Shown: positions 24,670 to 34,138 of the stretch, one piece after another
Position numbering within the stretch: the stretch's first letter is position 1
Layout: each line of letters starts with the position of its first letter
NCBI GenBank assembly: GCA_947453725.1
Contig: CANGHH010000024.1
Coordinates: forward strand, 1 to 57,959
Direction: 5' to 3'
DNA from: Betaproteobacteria bacterium
GTDB lineage: Bacteria; Pseudomonadota; Gammaproteobacteria; Burkholderiales; Burkholderiaceae_C
DNA length: 57,959 bases
Translations under genes and position numbers: made by a program
The notes under the pieces: generated by a model
What the model saw: only the letters and a program-made list of their open reading frames with translations
The model's database searches: none
What the model was told of the DNA's origin: nothing

Positions 24670-25325
24670 AGCGCTGGACGCGTGACGAGATGGCGCGCCG
24701 CGTGGCGCGCGACATCCCCGAAGGCGCGGTCGTCAACCTGGGCATCGGCCTGCCGACGCTGGTCGCCAACCACCTGCCGCTGCCCGGTGCCGCTGACTAC
24801 CGCGAGGTCATGATTCACAGCGAGAACGGGGTGCTCGGCGTCGGCCCGGCGCCGCCGCCGGGCGAAGAGGATTACGACCTGGTCAACGCCGGCAAGCAGC
24901 CGGTGACGCTGCTGCCCGGTGGCAGCTTCTTCCACCACACCGACAGCTTCGCGATGATGCGCGGCGGCCACCTCGACATCTGCGTGCTCGGCGCGTTTCA
25001 AGTCTCCGGCGGCGGCGATCTGGCCAACTGGCATACCGGCGCGCCCGACGCGATCCCGGCGGTCGGCGGCGCGATGGACCTGGCCATCGGCGCGAAGAAG
25101 ACCTTCGTGATGATGGAACACTGCACCAAGTCCGGCGAGGCCAAGATCGTCGCCGCCTGCAGCTACCCGCTGACCGGCGTGGCCTGCGTCAGCCGCATCT
25201 ACACCGACCTGGCGGTGCTCGACATCACGCCGGCTGGCCTGCAGGTGCTGGAGATGGCCGACGGCCTGTCCTTCGCTGAGCTGCAGGCCGCGACCGCCGT
25301 TGCGCTGCTTCCCCTGAACCCCTGA
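24666..25325 (+). CDS. pcaJ: 3-oxoadipate CoA-transferase subunit B
   Basis: A 219-aa CoA-transferase beta subunit. The catalytic glutamate is Glu53 in IHSENGVLG, which forms the enzyme-CoA thioester. NLGIGLPTLVANHLP and the glycine-rich PGGSFFHHTDSFAMMRGGH are family blocks. It is translated from an ATG overlapping the pcaI stop, ensuring equal amounts of both subunits. pcaF lies 25 bases downstream in the same operon. Confidence 0.93.
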   Translation: MKRWTRDEMARRVARDIPEGAVVNLGIGLPTLVANHLPLPGAADYREVMIHSENGVLGVGPAPPPGEEDYDLVNAGKQPVTLLPGGSFFHHTDSFAMMRGGHLDICVLGAFQVSGGGDLANWHTGAPDAIPAVGGAMDLAIGAKKTFVMMEHCTKSGEAKIVAACSYPLTGVACVSRIYTDLAVLDITPAGLQVLEMADGLSFAELQAATAVALLPLNP

Positions 25326-25350
25326 ACCCCAGCTTGCCGCTGCACCCGCC

Positions 25351-26556
<1,206 letters not shown>

Positions 26557-26571
26557 GGCCGGGGAATCGCG

Positions 26572-28146
26572 ATGAGATCACCGCTGGCCCTGCTCCTTGT
26601 CTGCCTGGCGCTGTGGGCGCATCCCGGCGCGTCGGCGCAGACCCTGCGCTGGGCCAGCCAGGGCGATTCGCTGACGATGGACCCGCACGCCCAGAACGAG
26701 GGCGTGACCAACAACCTCAACGGCCAGGTCTACGAACGGCTGGTGCAGCGCGACCGCCAGTTGGCGATCACGCCGAGCCTGGCCGTCAGCTGGCAGCAGA
26801 CCAGCCCGCTGGTCTGGCGCTTCAAGCTGCGGCCCGGCGTGAAGTTCCACGACGGCACGGCGCTCACCGCCGACGACGTGGTGTTCTCGATCCTGCGGGC
26901 GCAGCTGCCGACCTCGAACTTCAACGTCTACGCCGTCGCGCTGGGCGTGCCGGTGGCCGTCGACAAGACGACCGTCGAATTCCGCCTGGCGCGCTACAAC
27001 CCGGTCTTCCTGCAGCACCTGGACACCATCTCGATCATGAGCCGCGCCTGGTGCGAACTGCACAAGGTGACGCGCCCGCTGGACCTGAAGAACAAGGAAG
27101 AAAGCCACGCCGCCTTCAACGCCAACGGCACCGGCCCCTACCTGCTGGCCAGCCGGCAGCCGGGCATCAAGACGACTTTCAAGCGCAACCCGCAGTGGTG
27201 GGGCGCCTGGCAGGGCAATGTGCAGGCCATCGAGTACACCCCGATCGCCAACGACGCCACGCGGCTGGCCGCGCTGGTTTCGGGGCAGATCGACTTCGTG
27301 CTCGACCCGGCGCCGCGCGACGTGCCGCGGCTGCGCAACACGGCGGGCGTGAAGGTGCTGGAAGCCCCCGAGAACCGCGTCCTCTTCATCGGCATGGACC
27401 AGCAGCGCGACTCGCTGCTCTACGGCAGCCTGAAGGACCGCAACCCCTTCAAGGACGCCCGCGTGCGGCGCGCGCTCTACCAGGCCATCGACATCGAGAC
27501 CATCAAGAGCAAGCTGATGAACGGGCTGAGCGCGCCCACCGGCAACCTGCTGGCCAGCCCGCTGGGCAGCTACAGCGACCCGGCCTTCGAGGTGCGACTG
27601 CCCTTCGACCTGCCGCGGGCCCGCGCGCTGATGGCCGAAGCCGGTTACGCCGACGGCTTCGAAGTGACGATCGACTGCCCCAACAACCGCTACATCAACG
27701 ACGAGGAAATCTGCGTGGCACTGGCCGCGATGTGGTCGCAGATCAAGGTCAAGCTGAAGGTCAATGCGCAGCCGCGCGCGCTGTGGTTTCCGAAGATGGA
27801 AAAGTTCGACACCAGCCTGTACCTGCTGGGCTGGGGCGGCCCCATCACCGACGCCGAGACCACGTTCACGCCGGTCCTGCGGGCACCGGCCGAGAACGGC
27901 GTCGGCCTGTACAACTGGGGCCGCGTGAAGAACGACAAGTTCGAGCAGCTGGCCATCGCATCGAGCCAGGAAGCCGACCCGAAAAAGCGCGAGGCCCTGG
28001 TCAAGGCGGCGCTGCACGAGTACCAGGCCCAGACCCACCTGATCCCCTTGCACCGCCAGCTGATTCCATGGGCCATGCGCAGCACCGTCGATGTGGTGCC
28101 CCGCGCCGACAACTGGCTCGAAGTGCCCTGGGTCAACCTGCGCTGA
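26572..28146 (+). CDS. ABC transporter substrate-binding protein, family 5 (DppA/OppA type)
   Basis: A 524-aa periplasmic solute-binding protein. The signal peptide (LALLLVCLALWAHPGASA) is followed by the family start LRWASQGDSLTMDPHAQNEG and the conserved WRFKLRPGVKFHDGTALTADDVVFSI. Family 5 proteins bind peptides, nickel, glutathione or other small molecules for an ABC importer. No permease or ATPase genes adjoin it, so it is an orphan receptor that must use a transporter encoded elsewhere. It is 15 bases behind pcaF and so is probably in the pca transcript, which could mean uptake of an aromatic-derived compound, but this is only contextual. Confidence 0.92.
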   Translation: MRSPLALLLVCLALWAHPGASAQTLRWASQGDSLTMDPHAQNEGVTNNLNGQVYERLVQRDRQLAITPSLAVSWQQTSPLVWRFKLRPGVKFHDGTALTADDVVFSILRAQLPTSNFNVYAVALGVPVAVDKTTVEFRLARYNPVFLQHLDTISIMSRAWCELHKVTRPLDLKNKEESHAAFNANGTGPYLLASRQPGIKTTFKRNPQWWGAWQGNVQAIEYTPIANDATRLAALVSGQIDFVLDPAPRDVPRLRNTAGVKVLEAPENRVLFIGMDQQRDSLLYGSLKDRNPFKDARVRRALYQAIDIETIKSKLMNGLSAPTGNLLASPLGSYSDPAFEVRLPFDLPRARALMAEAGYADGFEVTIDCPNNRYINDEEICVALAAMWSQIKVKLKVNAQPRALWFPKMEKFDTSLYLLGWGGPITDAETTFTPVLRAPAENGVGLYNWGRVKNDKFEQLAIASSQEADPKKREALVKAALHEYQAQTHLIPLHRQLIPWAMRSTVDVVPRADNWLEVPWVNLR

Positions 28147-28155
28147 AGTAGGGCT

Positions 28156-28587
28156 TCAGCGTGTCGCGCGGCGGCGAACGGCTTCGATGTAGGCGGGCCC
28201 GTCGGGCGGCAGGCCGCTGCGCTGCGAGGTCCAGATCATCTCGCCCAGGCATTCCATCACCTCGTGGTGGGCCTTGTGCAGCGAGTTGCGGCGCGCGGCC
28301 AGCAATTCGACCGCCTGGCGGATGCCGGTCGGCTGGTCGATGGCCACCTGCTCGTGGATCGACAGGTGCATCGACAGGTGCAGGAAGGGGTTGGTGCGGC
28401 CTTCCTCCACCGTGTAGACGGCAGCCTGCGCGGCCGGCTCGTCGGCCAGGTCGGCGTCGTACTCGGGGTGCTGGGTGATCCAGCTGGCGGCGATGGCTTC
28501 CATCGCGTCCAGCGGCAGGCCGCTGCGCTGCTTGGCGTAGGCGCTGCAGAAGAATCGGCGGACGTCGGCTTGGGAGGGCTGGAACAT
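28156..28587 (-). CDS. DUF1841 family protein
   Basis: A 143-aa cytoplasmic protein matching DUF1841 from its first residues (MFQPSQADVRRFFCSAYAK) through NPFLHLSMHLSIHEQVAIDQP and HHEVMECLGEMIW. The family is conserved in beta- and gammaproteobacteria and has no known function; the histidine-rich central part (HLSMHLSIHEQ) could bind metal. The start ATG 28587 is the family start. It converges with the solute-binding protein gene, leaving 9 bases between stops, and is divergent from the GT39 gene with only 46 bases between. Confidence 0.88.
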   Translation of the reverse strand: MFQPSQADVRRFFCSAYAKQRSGLPLDAMEAIAASWITQHPEYDADLADEPAAQAAVYTVEEGRTNPFLHLSMHLSIHEQVAIDQPTGIRQAVELLAARRNSLHKAHHEVMECLGEMIWTSQRSGLPPDGPAYIEAVRRRATR

Positions 28588-28633
28588 CCGAGAATTGTCG
28601 CCTGCACCGCCGCCGTTTTCCCTGCCCCCGCCC

Positions 28634-30196
28634 ATGCTGCTTTCTGCCCCCTCGGTGCACGCCACCGAACCCGCGAACCCGCCGTCGCCGCCCTGGCGTG
28701 AAGCGCTGTTGCTGGCGCTGTGGCTGCTGCTGAGCACCGCCTGGCGCCCGCTGCTGCTGCCCGACGAGGGCCGCTACGCCAGCGTGGCCTGGGAGATGCT
28801 GCGCGGCGACGGCGTCGTGCCGACGCTGGACGGTCTGCCCTTCTTCCACAAGCCGCCGCTGCTCTACTGGCTGGACGGCGTCGCGCTGGGGCTGTTCGGC
28901 ATCAACGAATTCGCCGCCCGTTGCGGCCCGGCGCTGCTGGCCTGGGTGCTGGGCATGGCGCTGCACCTGCACGCCCGGCGCTGGCACGGCGTGGCCGTGG
29001 CGCGCGCCGCCCTGGCGGTGCTGGCGACCAGCCCCTTCTTCTTCGTCGGCGCGCAGTACGTCAACCACGACATTGGCGTCGCGGCCTGCATCACCGCGGC
29101 CTGCTTCAGCATCGTCCGGGCTGTCGAAGACCCCCAGCGCACGGCGCGCCGCTGGCTGATGGCGGGCTGGGCTTTCTGCGCGCTCGGCGTGCTGGCCAAG
29201 GGTTTGATCGGCATCGTGCTGCCGGCTTTCATCATCGGCCCCTGGCTGCTGGCGCAGGGCCGCTGGCGGCAGACGCTGTCGCTGCTGCACCCGCTGGGTC
29301 TGCTGGTCTTCGCGGCCCTGGTGCTGCCGTGGCTGCTCGCGATGCAGCAGCGCTTCCCGGGCTTCTTCGACTACTTCATCGTCGAACAGCATTTCCGCCG
29401 TTTCACCGGAACCACCTTCAACAACCGCCTGCCGCCGTGGTTCTATGTGGCCGTGCTGCCGCTGCTGATGCTGCCGTGGAGCCTGTGGCTGGCCGGGCTG
29501 CGGCCGGCGCTCCTGCGCGCCGTGGTGCCGCAGCACAGCGCGCCGCGCATCGGCCTGTACCTCTGGTGGACGCTGGCCGTCGTCGGCTTCTTCTCGCTGC
29601 CGGCGTCCAAGCTGGTCGGCTACGTGCTGCCGGCGCTGGCCCCGGTGGCCGCACTGCTGGCCCTGGTGCTGAGCGCCCGCCGCACGCCCTGGCCGCGTAT
29701 CGCGGCGGGCGCGGCCCTGGCCTGCCTGGCCCTCGTCGCTGTCCTGGCCTGGAAGGCGCCCGGCTCGCACCGCGAACTGGCGCGTACGCTGGGCGCGCAG
29801 CTGCGGCCCGGCGACCGCGTGGCCTTCATCGATGAGTATTTCTACGACCTGCCTTTCTACGCCCGCCTGGCCACGCCGGTCATCGTCGTGTCGGCCTGGG
29901 ACGCCCCCGACGTGGCGCTGCAGGACAACTGGCGCAAGGAGCTCTTCGACGCCACCCGTTTCAGCGCCGACCGCGGTGCCAGCGTGCTGTGGAACTGGCA
30001 GCGGCTGGCCGAACTGCCCTGCCACGCGGGCAGCGTGTGGATCGTCGCGGCGGCCGAGCACCACGAACGCCTGGCGGCGTCGATCGCCGGCCTGAGGTCG
30101 GTGCAGACGCTGCGCGGCGTCGAGTTGCTGACGCTGCCCGGCCGGGCCTGCGCGGCACGTGCGCCGCCAGCGCCGTCATCGCCGTCATCGCCGTGA
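28634..30196 (+). CDS. Glycosyltransferase family 39 (ArnT/PMT-like) membrane protein
   Basis: About 520 aa with roughly a dozen transmembrane segments. The first periplasmic loop has PDEGRYASVAWEML and FFHKPPLLYWLDG, the ArnT-type pattern with catalytic acidic residues and the HKPP motif. ArnT transfers a sugar from an undecaprenyl-phosphate carrier to lipid A, and relatives glycosylate proteins or polymers. ATG 28634 is chosen because it leaves a short N-terminus before the first membrane helix; an upstream GTG at 28595 is possible. Its stop overlaps the GTG of the GtrA gene as GTGA. It forms one arm of a five-gene glycosylation neighbourhood. Confidence 0.88.
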   Translation: MLLSAPSVHATEPANPPSPPWREALLLALWLLLSTAWRPLLLPDEGRYASVAWEMLRGDGVVPTLDGLPFFHKPPLLYWLDGVALGLFGINEFAARCGPALLAWVLGMALHLHARRWHGVAVARAALAVLATSPFFFVGAQYVNHDIGVAACITAACFSIVRAVEDPQRTARRWLMAGWAFCALGVLAKGLIGIVLPAFIIGPWLLAQGRWRQTLSLLHPLGLLVFAALVLPWLLAMQQRFPGFFDYFIVEQHFRRFTGTTFNNRLPPWFYVAVLPLLMLPWSLWLAGLRPALLRAVVPQHSAPRIGLYLWWTLAVVGFFSLPASKLVGYVLPALAPVAALLALVLSARRTPWPRIAAGAALACLALVAVLAWKAPGSHRELARTLGAQLRPGDRVAFIDEYFYDLPFYARLATPVIVVSAWDAPDVALQDNWRKELFDATRFSADRGASVLWNWQRLAELPCHAGSVWIVAAAEHHERLAASIAGLRSVQTLRGVELLTLPGRACAARAPPAPSSPSSP

Positions 30197-30570
30197 GCCC
30201 GGGCACCGCCGCGCTGCTGCTGCGTTACGCCTTCGTCGGCGGCCTGGCGACGCTGGCGCACTGGGCGCTGCTGGCCGGGCTGGTCGAAGGCGCCGGCACC
30301 GCGCCCTGGCTGGCCTCGGGCTGCGGCGCGGTGCTGGGCGCGCAGGTGGCCTTCGTCGGCAACCGCCGTTTCACCTTTGGCCACGCCGGGCCGCTGTGGC
30401 CGGCCTGGTGGCGCTTCATGGGCACGGCGCTGCTCGGTGCCGGGGTCGGCATGGCCATCGTCGCCGCCGGCGTGGCGCTGGGCCTGCACTACCTGCTGGC
30501 GCAGGCCGTGGCCACCACGTTGGTCTTGCTGCTGACCTTCGCCGTCAACCGGGTCTGGGCCTTCGGCTGA
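30193..30570 (+). CDS. GtrA-family membrane protein (lipid-linked sugar flippase)
   Basis: A 125-aa protein with four transmembrane segments and the GtrA family signatures FVGNRRFTFG and NRVWAFG. GtrA-type proteins are thought to flip undecaprenyl-phosphate-linked sugars across the inner membrane for a periplasmic GT39/GT83-type transferase. The GTG start at 30193 overlaps the GT39 stop (GTGA), which indicates coupled translation of transferase and flippase. It converges with the ChbG-like gene, leaving 6 bases between stops. Confidence 0.88.
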   Translation: MSPGTAALLLRYAFVGGLATLAHWALLAGLVEGAGTAPWLASGCGAVLGAQVAFVGNRRFTFGHAGPLWPAWWRFMGTALLGAGVGMAIVAAGVALGLHYLLAQAVATTLVLLLTFAVNRVWAFG

Positions 30571-30576
30571 AGGGCT

Positions 30577-31416
30577 TCAGGCCAGCCGCACGTCGGCGGC
30601 TTGCAGGTCGGCCTTGAAGTCGTCCGACGCCAGGTAGGCCAGCTCGCGAACGCGGGCCGCGGCGATCGGGTCGGGCGCGGTGTCGGGCGCTGAGTCGGCA
30701 GCCTCCTGCGCGCTCGGCGCGGCGCCCGGGTGGCAGAAGACCAGGCTGCCGGCCTCGGGCAGGTCGGCCAGCCAGCGCTGCATCAGGCTGCGGTAGTCGG
30801 GCTGCACGAAATCGTAGACGCCGTACAGCCGCGTGTTGGCCTGGCGCTGCAGCGCGACCAGCTGCCGGCCCAGCGCCCGCCCGCCCGTGCCTTCGATCAG
30901 CAGCCGCTTGACGAGGTAGCCCGGCCCCTGGACGCGGCCGGTGTGGCGCACCCGGATGTCGGCGCGCGGCGCCAGCAGCGCCAGCAAGGCGGGGCGGACC
31001 TGCGGCAGGTGGTGGACATGCTGGTGGCCGTCGACATGGCTGGGCGCCTTGCCGCGGGCCTGCTCGAAGGCCCGCCACTGGGCCTGCAATTCGGCCGCCA
31101 GCGCGGCCTGCGGCAGGCGCTGCAGGTGGGCGTCGACGATCAGCGCTTCCAGGCTCGGGAACTGCGGCCACAGGCCGGCCAGTTCGGGCGACAGCGGCCG
31201 GCCTTCGGTCAGGTTGAAGTGCAGCCCGGTGCGCACCCGGCCCTGGCGCACGGCGGCCAGCGCGGCCAGTTCGCGCCCGGCCTGCGGCCAGCGCGGGCCG
31301 TTGACCAGGCAGGACACATCGGTCAACCGGCCGGCTTGCGCCAGCTGCAGGATGCCGCGGTCGATGGCCGGCGACCGCCCGTAGTCGTCGGCGCACAGCG
31401 CCAGCGACTTGCTCAT
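30577..31416 (-). CDS. ChbG/YdjC-family carbohydrate deacetylase
   Basis: A 279-aa YdjC-fold metal-dependent deacetylase, a family removing acetyl groups from N-acetylated sugars. The start MSKSLALCADDYGRSPAIDRGI has the metal-binding Asp-Asp, HFNLTEGRPLS and HVDGHQHVHHLPQV provide the metal histidines, and FCHPGAA completes the set. The ATG overlaps the stop of the GT2 gene as ATGA, so it works with the sugar-lipid pathway. By analogy to ArnD, which deformylates undecaprenyl-phosphate-Ara4FN, it may deacylate the lipid-linked sugar made by the GT2 enzyme; this analogy is mine. HpnK-type hopanoid deacetylases are also in this family, but no hopanoid genes are nearby. Confidence 0.85.
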   Translation of the reverse strand: MSKSLALCADDYGRSPAIDRGILQLAQAGRLTDVSCLVNGPRWPQAGRELAALAAVRQGRVRTGLHFNLTEGRPLSPELAGLWPQFPSLEALIVDAHLQRLPQAALAAELQAQWRAFEQARGKAPSHVDGHQHVHHLPQVRPALLALLAPRADIRVRHTGRVQGPGYLVKRLLIEGTGGRALGRQLVALQRQANTRLYGVYDFVQPDYRSLMQRWLADLPEAGSLVFCHPGAAPSAQEAADSAPDTAPDPIAAARVRELAYLASDDFKADLQAADVRLA

Positions 31417-32423
31417 CGCTCGGCGGCGGCCGGCGCGTCTTCGGCGAGCAGGCCGCGCCCGGCGCTTTCGCGCAGCAGGTAGACCGGGCGCCGCTTGACC
31501 TCGGTGAAGATGCGGCCCACGTACTCGCCGAGGATGCCGATCGACAGCAACTGCACGCCGCTGAAGAACATCAGGCTGACGACGACGGTCGGCCAGCCGG
31601 GCACCGGGTTGCCGCTGATCAGGTGGTCGACGACGATCCAGCCGCCGTAGGCGATCGCGCCGACGGCGATCAGGCCGCCCAGGCCGCTCCACAGGCGCAG
31701 CGGCAGCGTCGAGAAGGCGGTCACGCCGGTCAGCGCCAGCGCCAGCAGGCGGGTGAATGAAAAGCTGCTGGTGCCTGCCGCCCGCGCTGCCGGCTCGTAG
31801 CGGATGAACTCGGTGCGAAAACCGACCCAGGCGTACAGACCCTTCAGAAAGCGGTTGCGTTCGGGCAGCGCCAGCAGCGCGTCGACGACGCGGCGGTCCA
31901 TCAGGCGAAAGTCACCCGCGTCGGCCGGGATCGGCACTGGCGAACCGGCGTTGACGATGCGGTAGAACAGATCCGTGCCCAGCCGCTTGGCCCAGCTTTC
32001 GTCGCTGCGGTTGTCGCGCACCGCGCAGACCGCGTCGGCACCCCGTCGCCAGCCATCCAGCATCTGCGGCAGCAGCTTCAGGGGGTGCTGGCCGTCGGCG
32101 TCGATCATCACCACGACCTCGCCGGCGGCGTGCTCGAGGCCGGCCGTCAGCGCGGCTTCCTTGCCGAAGTTGCGCGACAGTGCCAGGTAGCGCACGCCAG
32201 GCTGCTGCAGCCAGGGGCGGATGACGCTGTCGGTCTGGTCGCGGCTGCCGTCGTTGACGACGATGATTTCCCAGCGCGGGCTCAAGGCGCCCAGCGCGAC
32301 GCCCAGCTCGGCCAGCAGGGTGGGCAGGTGGCCGGCCTCGTTGTAGGCCGGCACCACGCAGCTGATCGAAGGCGTGTGGCGGCGTGAGGACGGCGCGGTA
32401 GCGGCGAAGTTCTGTGCGGGCAA
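31413..32423 (-). CDS. Glycosyltransferase family 2 (ArnC/GtrB/DPM1-like)
   Basis: About 336 aa. The GT-A domain has SISCVVPAYNEAGHLPTLL, IIVVNDGSRDQT, LSRNFGKEAALTAGLEHA and VMIDADGQHP (the DxD-type nucleotide-sugar site), followed by QHPLKLLPQ. Two C-terminal transmembrane helices (about residues 240-300) anchor it, as in ArnC and GtrB, which put a sugar on undecaprenyl phosphate. The start is uncertain. TTG at 32423 is the best candidate close to the stop of the upstream gene, since no ATG or GTG lies before the first conserved strand except much further upstream inside that gene. Its stop overlaps the deacetylase start (ATGA). Confidence 0.88.
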   Translation of the reverse strand: MPAQNFAATAPSSRRHTPSISCVVPAYNEAGHLPTLLAELGVALGALSPRWEIIVVNDGSRDQTDSVIRPWLQQPGVRYLALSRNFGKEAALTAGLEHAAGEVVVMIDADGQHPLKLLPQMLDGWRRGADAVCAVRDNRSDESWAKRLGTDLFYRIVNAGSPVPIPADAGDFRLMDRRVVDALLALPERNRFLKGLYAWVGFRTEFIRYEPAARAAGTSSFSFTRLLALALTGVTAFSTLPLRLWSGLGGLIAVGAIAYGGWIVVDHLISGNPVPGWPTVVVSLMFFSGVQLLSIGILGEYVGRIFTEVKRRPVYLLRESAGRGLLAEDAPAAAER

Positions 32424-32440
32424 GACGGGGTTCGGTGGCT

Positions 32441-33973
32441 TCAGTGGGGGCCGGCGGGGGCCTGCGGCAGCAGCAAGTAGAACACGTAGCTTTCGGCCGG
32501 GAAGTGGAAGCCGCGTTCGGTCTTGGCCACGCTGAGCTTGCGTCGGTCGGCGCTCCAGGCTTCGGCCTGCGCCTGGCAGGCTTCGTCGGCGGTGCTGCAG
32601 ACGATCACGCCGCCTTCGGCGCGCACGCTGCCGTCGTCGACCCACGGGGTTTCGATGGCCGAGTTCCACAGGCTCCAGTAGCGCGGGTGATCGGCGGCGT
32701 AGAAGGCCACCGAAGCGGCCAGCGCGCGGGTGCCCGAGACCCAGGGCAGGCGGTTACCGGTCTCGCGGCGCCAGATGGCGTTCAGCTCCCGGGCCAGTTC
32801 TTCGCGTGGTTCGGCGACGGCCGGCGTGCCGATCGCCGCGCGGGCCTGCCACCAGACCGGTGACAGCACGGCCACCGCGACCCAGATCACGCCCAGCGTG
32901 CGCCACAGCCGGGGCAGGCTCAGTGCCGCGCCGGCGTCGCGCGCGCGGCTGGCGGCCAGCAGCGACAGGCCGAAGGCGATGGCCAGACCCCAGACCGAGG
33001 CCGTGCGTGCACTGGTGATGACGGTGGCGAGCATGGTGGCCAGGATCGGCAGCACGGCCAACCACCAGACCGGCTCATGGCGCGGCAGCAGCGGCGAGAA
33101 GGCGGCCTGGAAGAAGCCGCGGTGGCGGGCCGGGCCGGTCAGCGCCAGGCGCAGCGCCAGGAAGGCCAGCAAGGGAAACACGCACTGGACCAGCGCAAAG
33201 CTGAAAGCCCGCATCACCGACGCGGCGGGGCTGTCCTGGCCGGTGGCTTCCTGGGCATATTGCAGCGGGCCGTGGACCTGCGACAGCAGCCAGTTGGCAT
33301 GCGGTGCCACGCCGACCACGAAAGTGGCCACGGCCAGCGCGAAGGGCGTCGACTGCAGGCGCGCGCGCCAGGCCGGCAGCCACAGGGCGGTCGCCAGCAA
33401 GGACAGCAGCAGCACGCCCGAGTAGTACTTGCCCAGCATGGCCAGCGCGCAGGCCAGGCCGCAGAGCACGGCGTCGCGTGCCTGGCCGCGTCGCATCAGG
33501 CGCACGAAGAGCGCGGCCGCCCAGGGCCAGGTCGAGATCAGGATGGCGTTGGCATTGAAGCGCATCGCCAGCGTGGTGATGCCCGGCGCCAGCGAGGCCA
33601 CGGCGACCGCCAGCAGGACCCAGTTGCGGGGCAGGAACTCGCGCGCCAGCACCGCCAGGCCGAGCAGGCCGATGGCGCTGTTGAAGGCCGACAGCAGCGA
33701 GTAGCCGAAGTGCGAGGCCGGCAGCACGGCAAACCACAGCCCGGCAACCCAGGCCGACAGCGGCGGGTGCTTGTAGTAACCCCACTGCCAGCCCTGGGCC
33801 CAGGTGTAGGCCTCGACCATGTCGCCGGGGACGTCGAAGTTCGACCGCGAAGTGACGCCGACCCAGGTCCACAGCAGCAGATGGACCAGCACCAGCAAGG
33901 CCAGCTGGGCCGGGATCGATACCGATCGCGTGCCGGCCGGGACGCCGATGGTCGTTTGCAGTGAGTTGGACAC
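32441..33973 (-). CDS. Glycosyltransferase family 39 membrane protein
   Basis: A 510-aa multi-pass protein with about ten transmembrane helices and the PMT_2/GT39 features DVPGDMVEAYTWAQGWQWGY and YKHPPLSAWVAGLWF in the first loop. The C-terminal 110 residues form a soluble periplasmic domain. It is the first gene of the minus-strand operon GT39-GT2-ChbG, and the GT2 gene starts about 18 bases after its stop. The upstream 165 bases contain an AT-richer stretch and a CCCC-N4-GGGG dyad at 34086-34099, so the operon promoter is probably there. The acceptor of the sugar is unknown. Confidence 0.87.
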   Translation of the reverse strand: MSNSLQTTIGVPAGTRSVSIPAQLALLVLVHLLLWTWVGVTSRSNFDVPGDMVEAYTWAQGWQWGYYKHPPLSAWVAGLWFAVLPASHFGYSLLSAFNSAIGLLGLAVLAREFLPRNWVLLAVAVASLAPGITTLAMRFNANAILISTWPWAAALFVRLMRRGQARDAVLCGLACALAMLGKYYSGVLLLSLLATALWLPAWRARLQSTPFALAVATFVVGVAPHANWLLSQVHGPLQYAQEATGQDSPAASVMRAFSFALVQCVFPLLAFLALRLALTGPARHRGFFQAAFSPLLPRHEPVWWLAVLPILATMLATVITSARTASVWGLAIAFGLSLLAASRARDAGAALSLPRLWRTLGVIWVAVAVLSPVWWQARAAIGTPAVAEPREELARELNAIWRRETGNRLPWVSGTRALAASVAFYAADHPRYWSLWNSAIETPWVDDGSVRAEGGVIVCSTADEACQAQAEAWSADRRKLSVAKTERGFHFPAESYVFYLLLPQAPAGPH

Positions 33974-34138
33974 GGCTCGTTATCCGGCAGCAGCGCCGGG
34001 CAGCCTGCGTTCGGTCGGTTAAGTTGAATCCCGAATTGTAAACGGGCGTAAATCCCGGCCGTCCGCCGGTTCGGCGTCGCCACCCCCATCTGGGGGGTGC
34101 ACGGCGCGTGACGGATGTCGCGCCAGCCGCCTTGCCTG

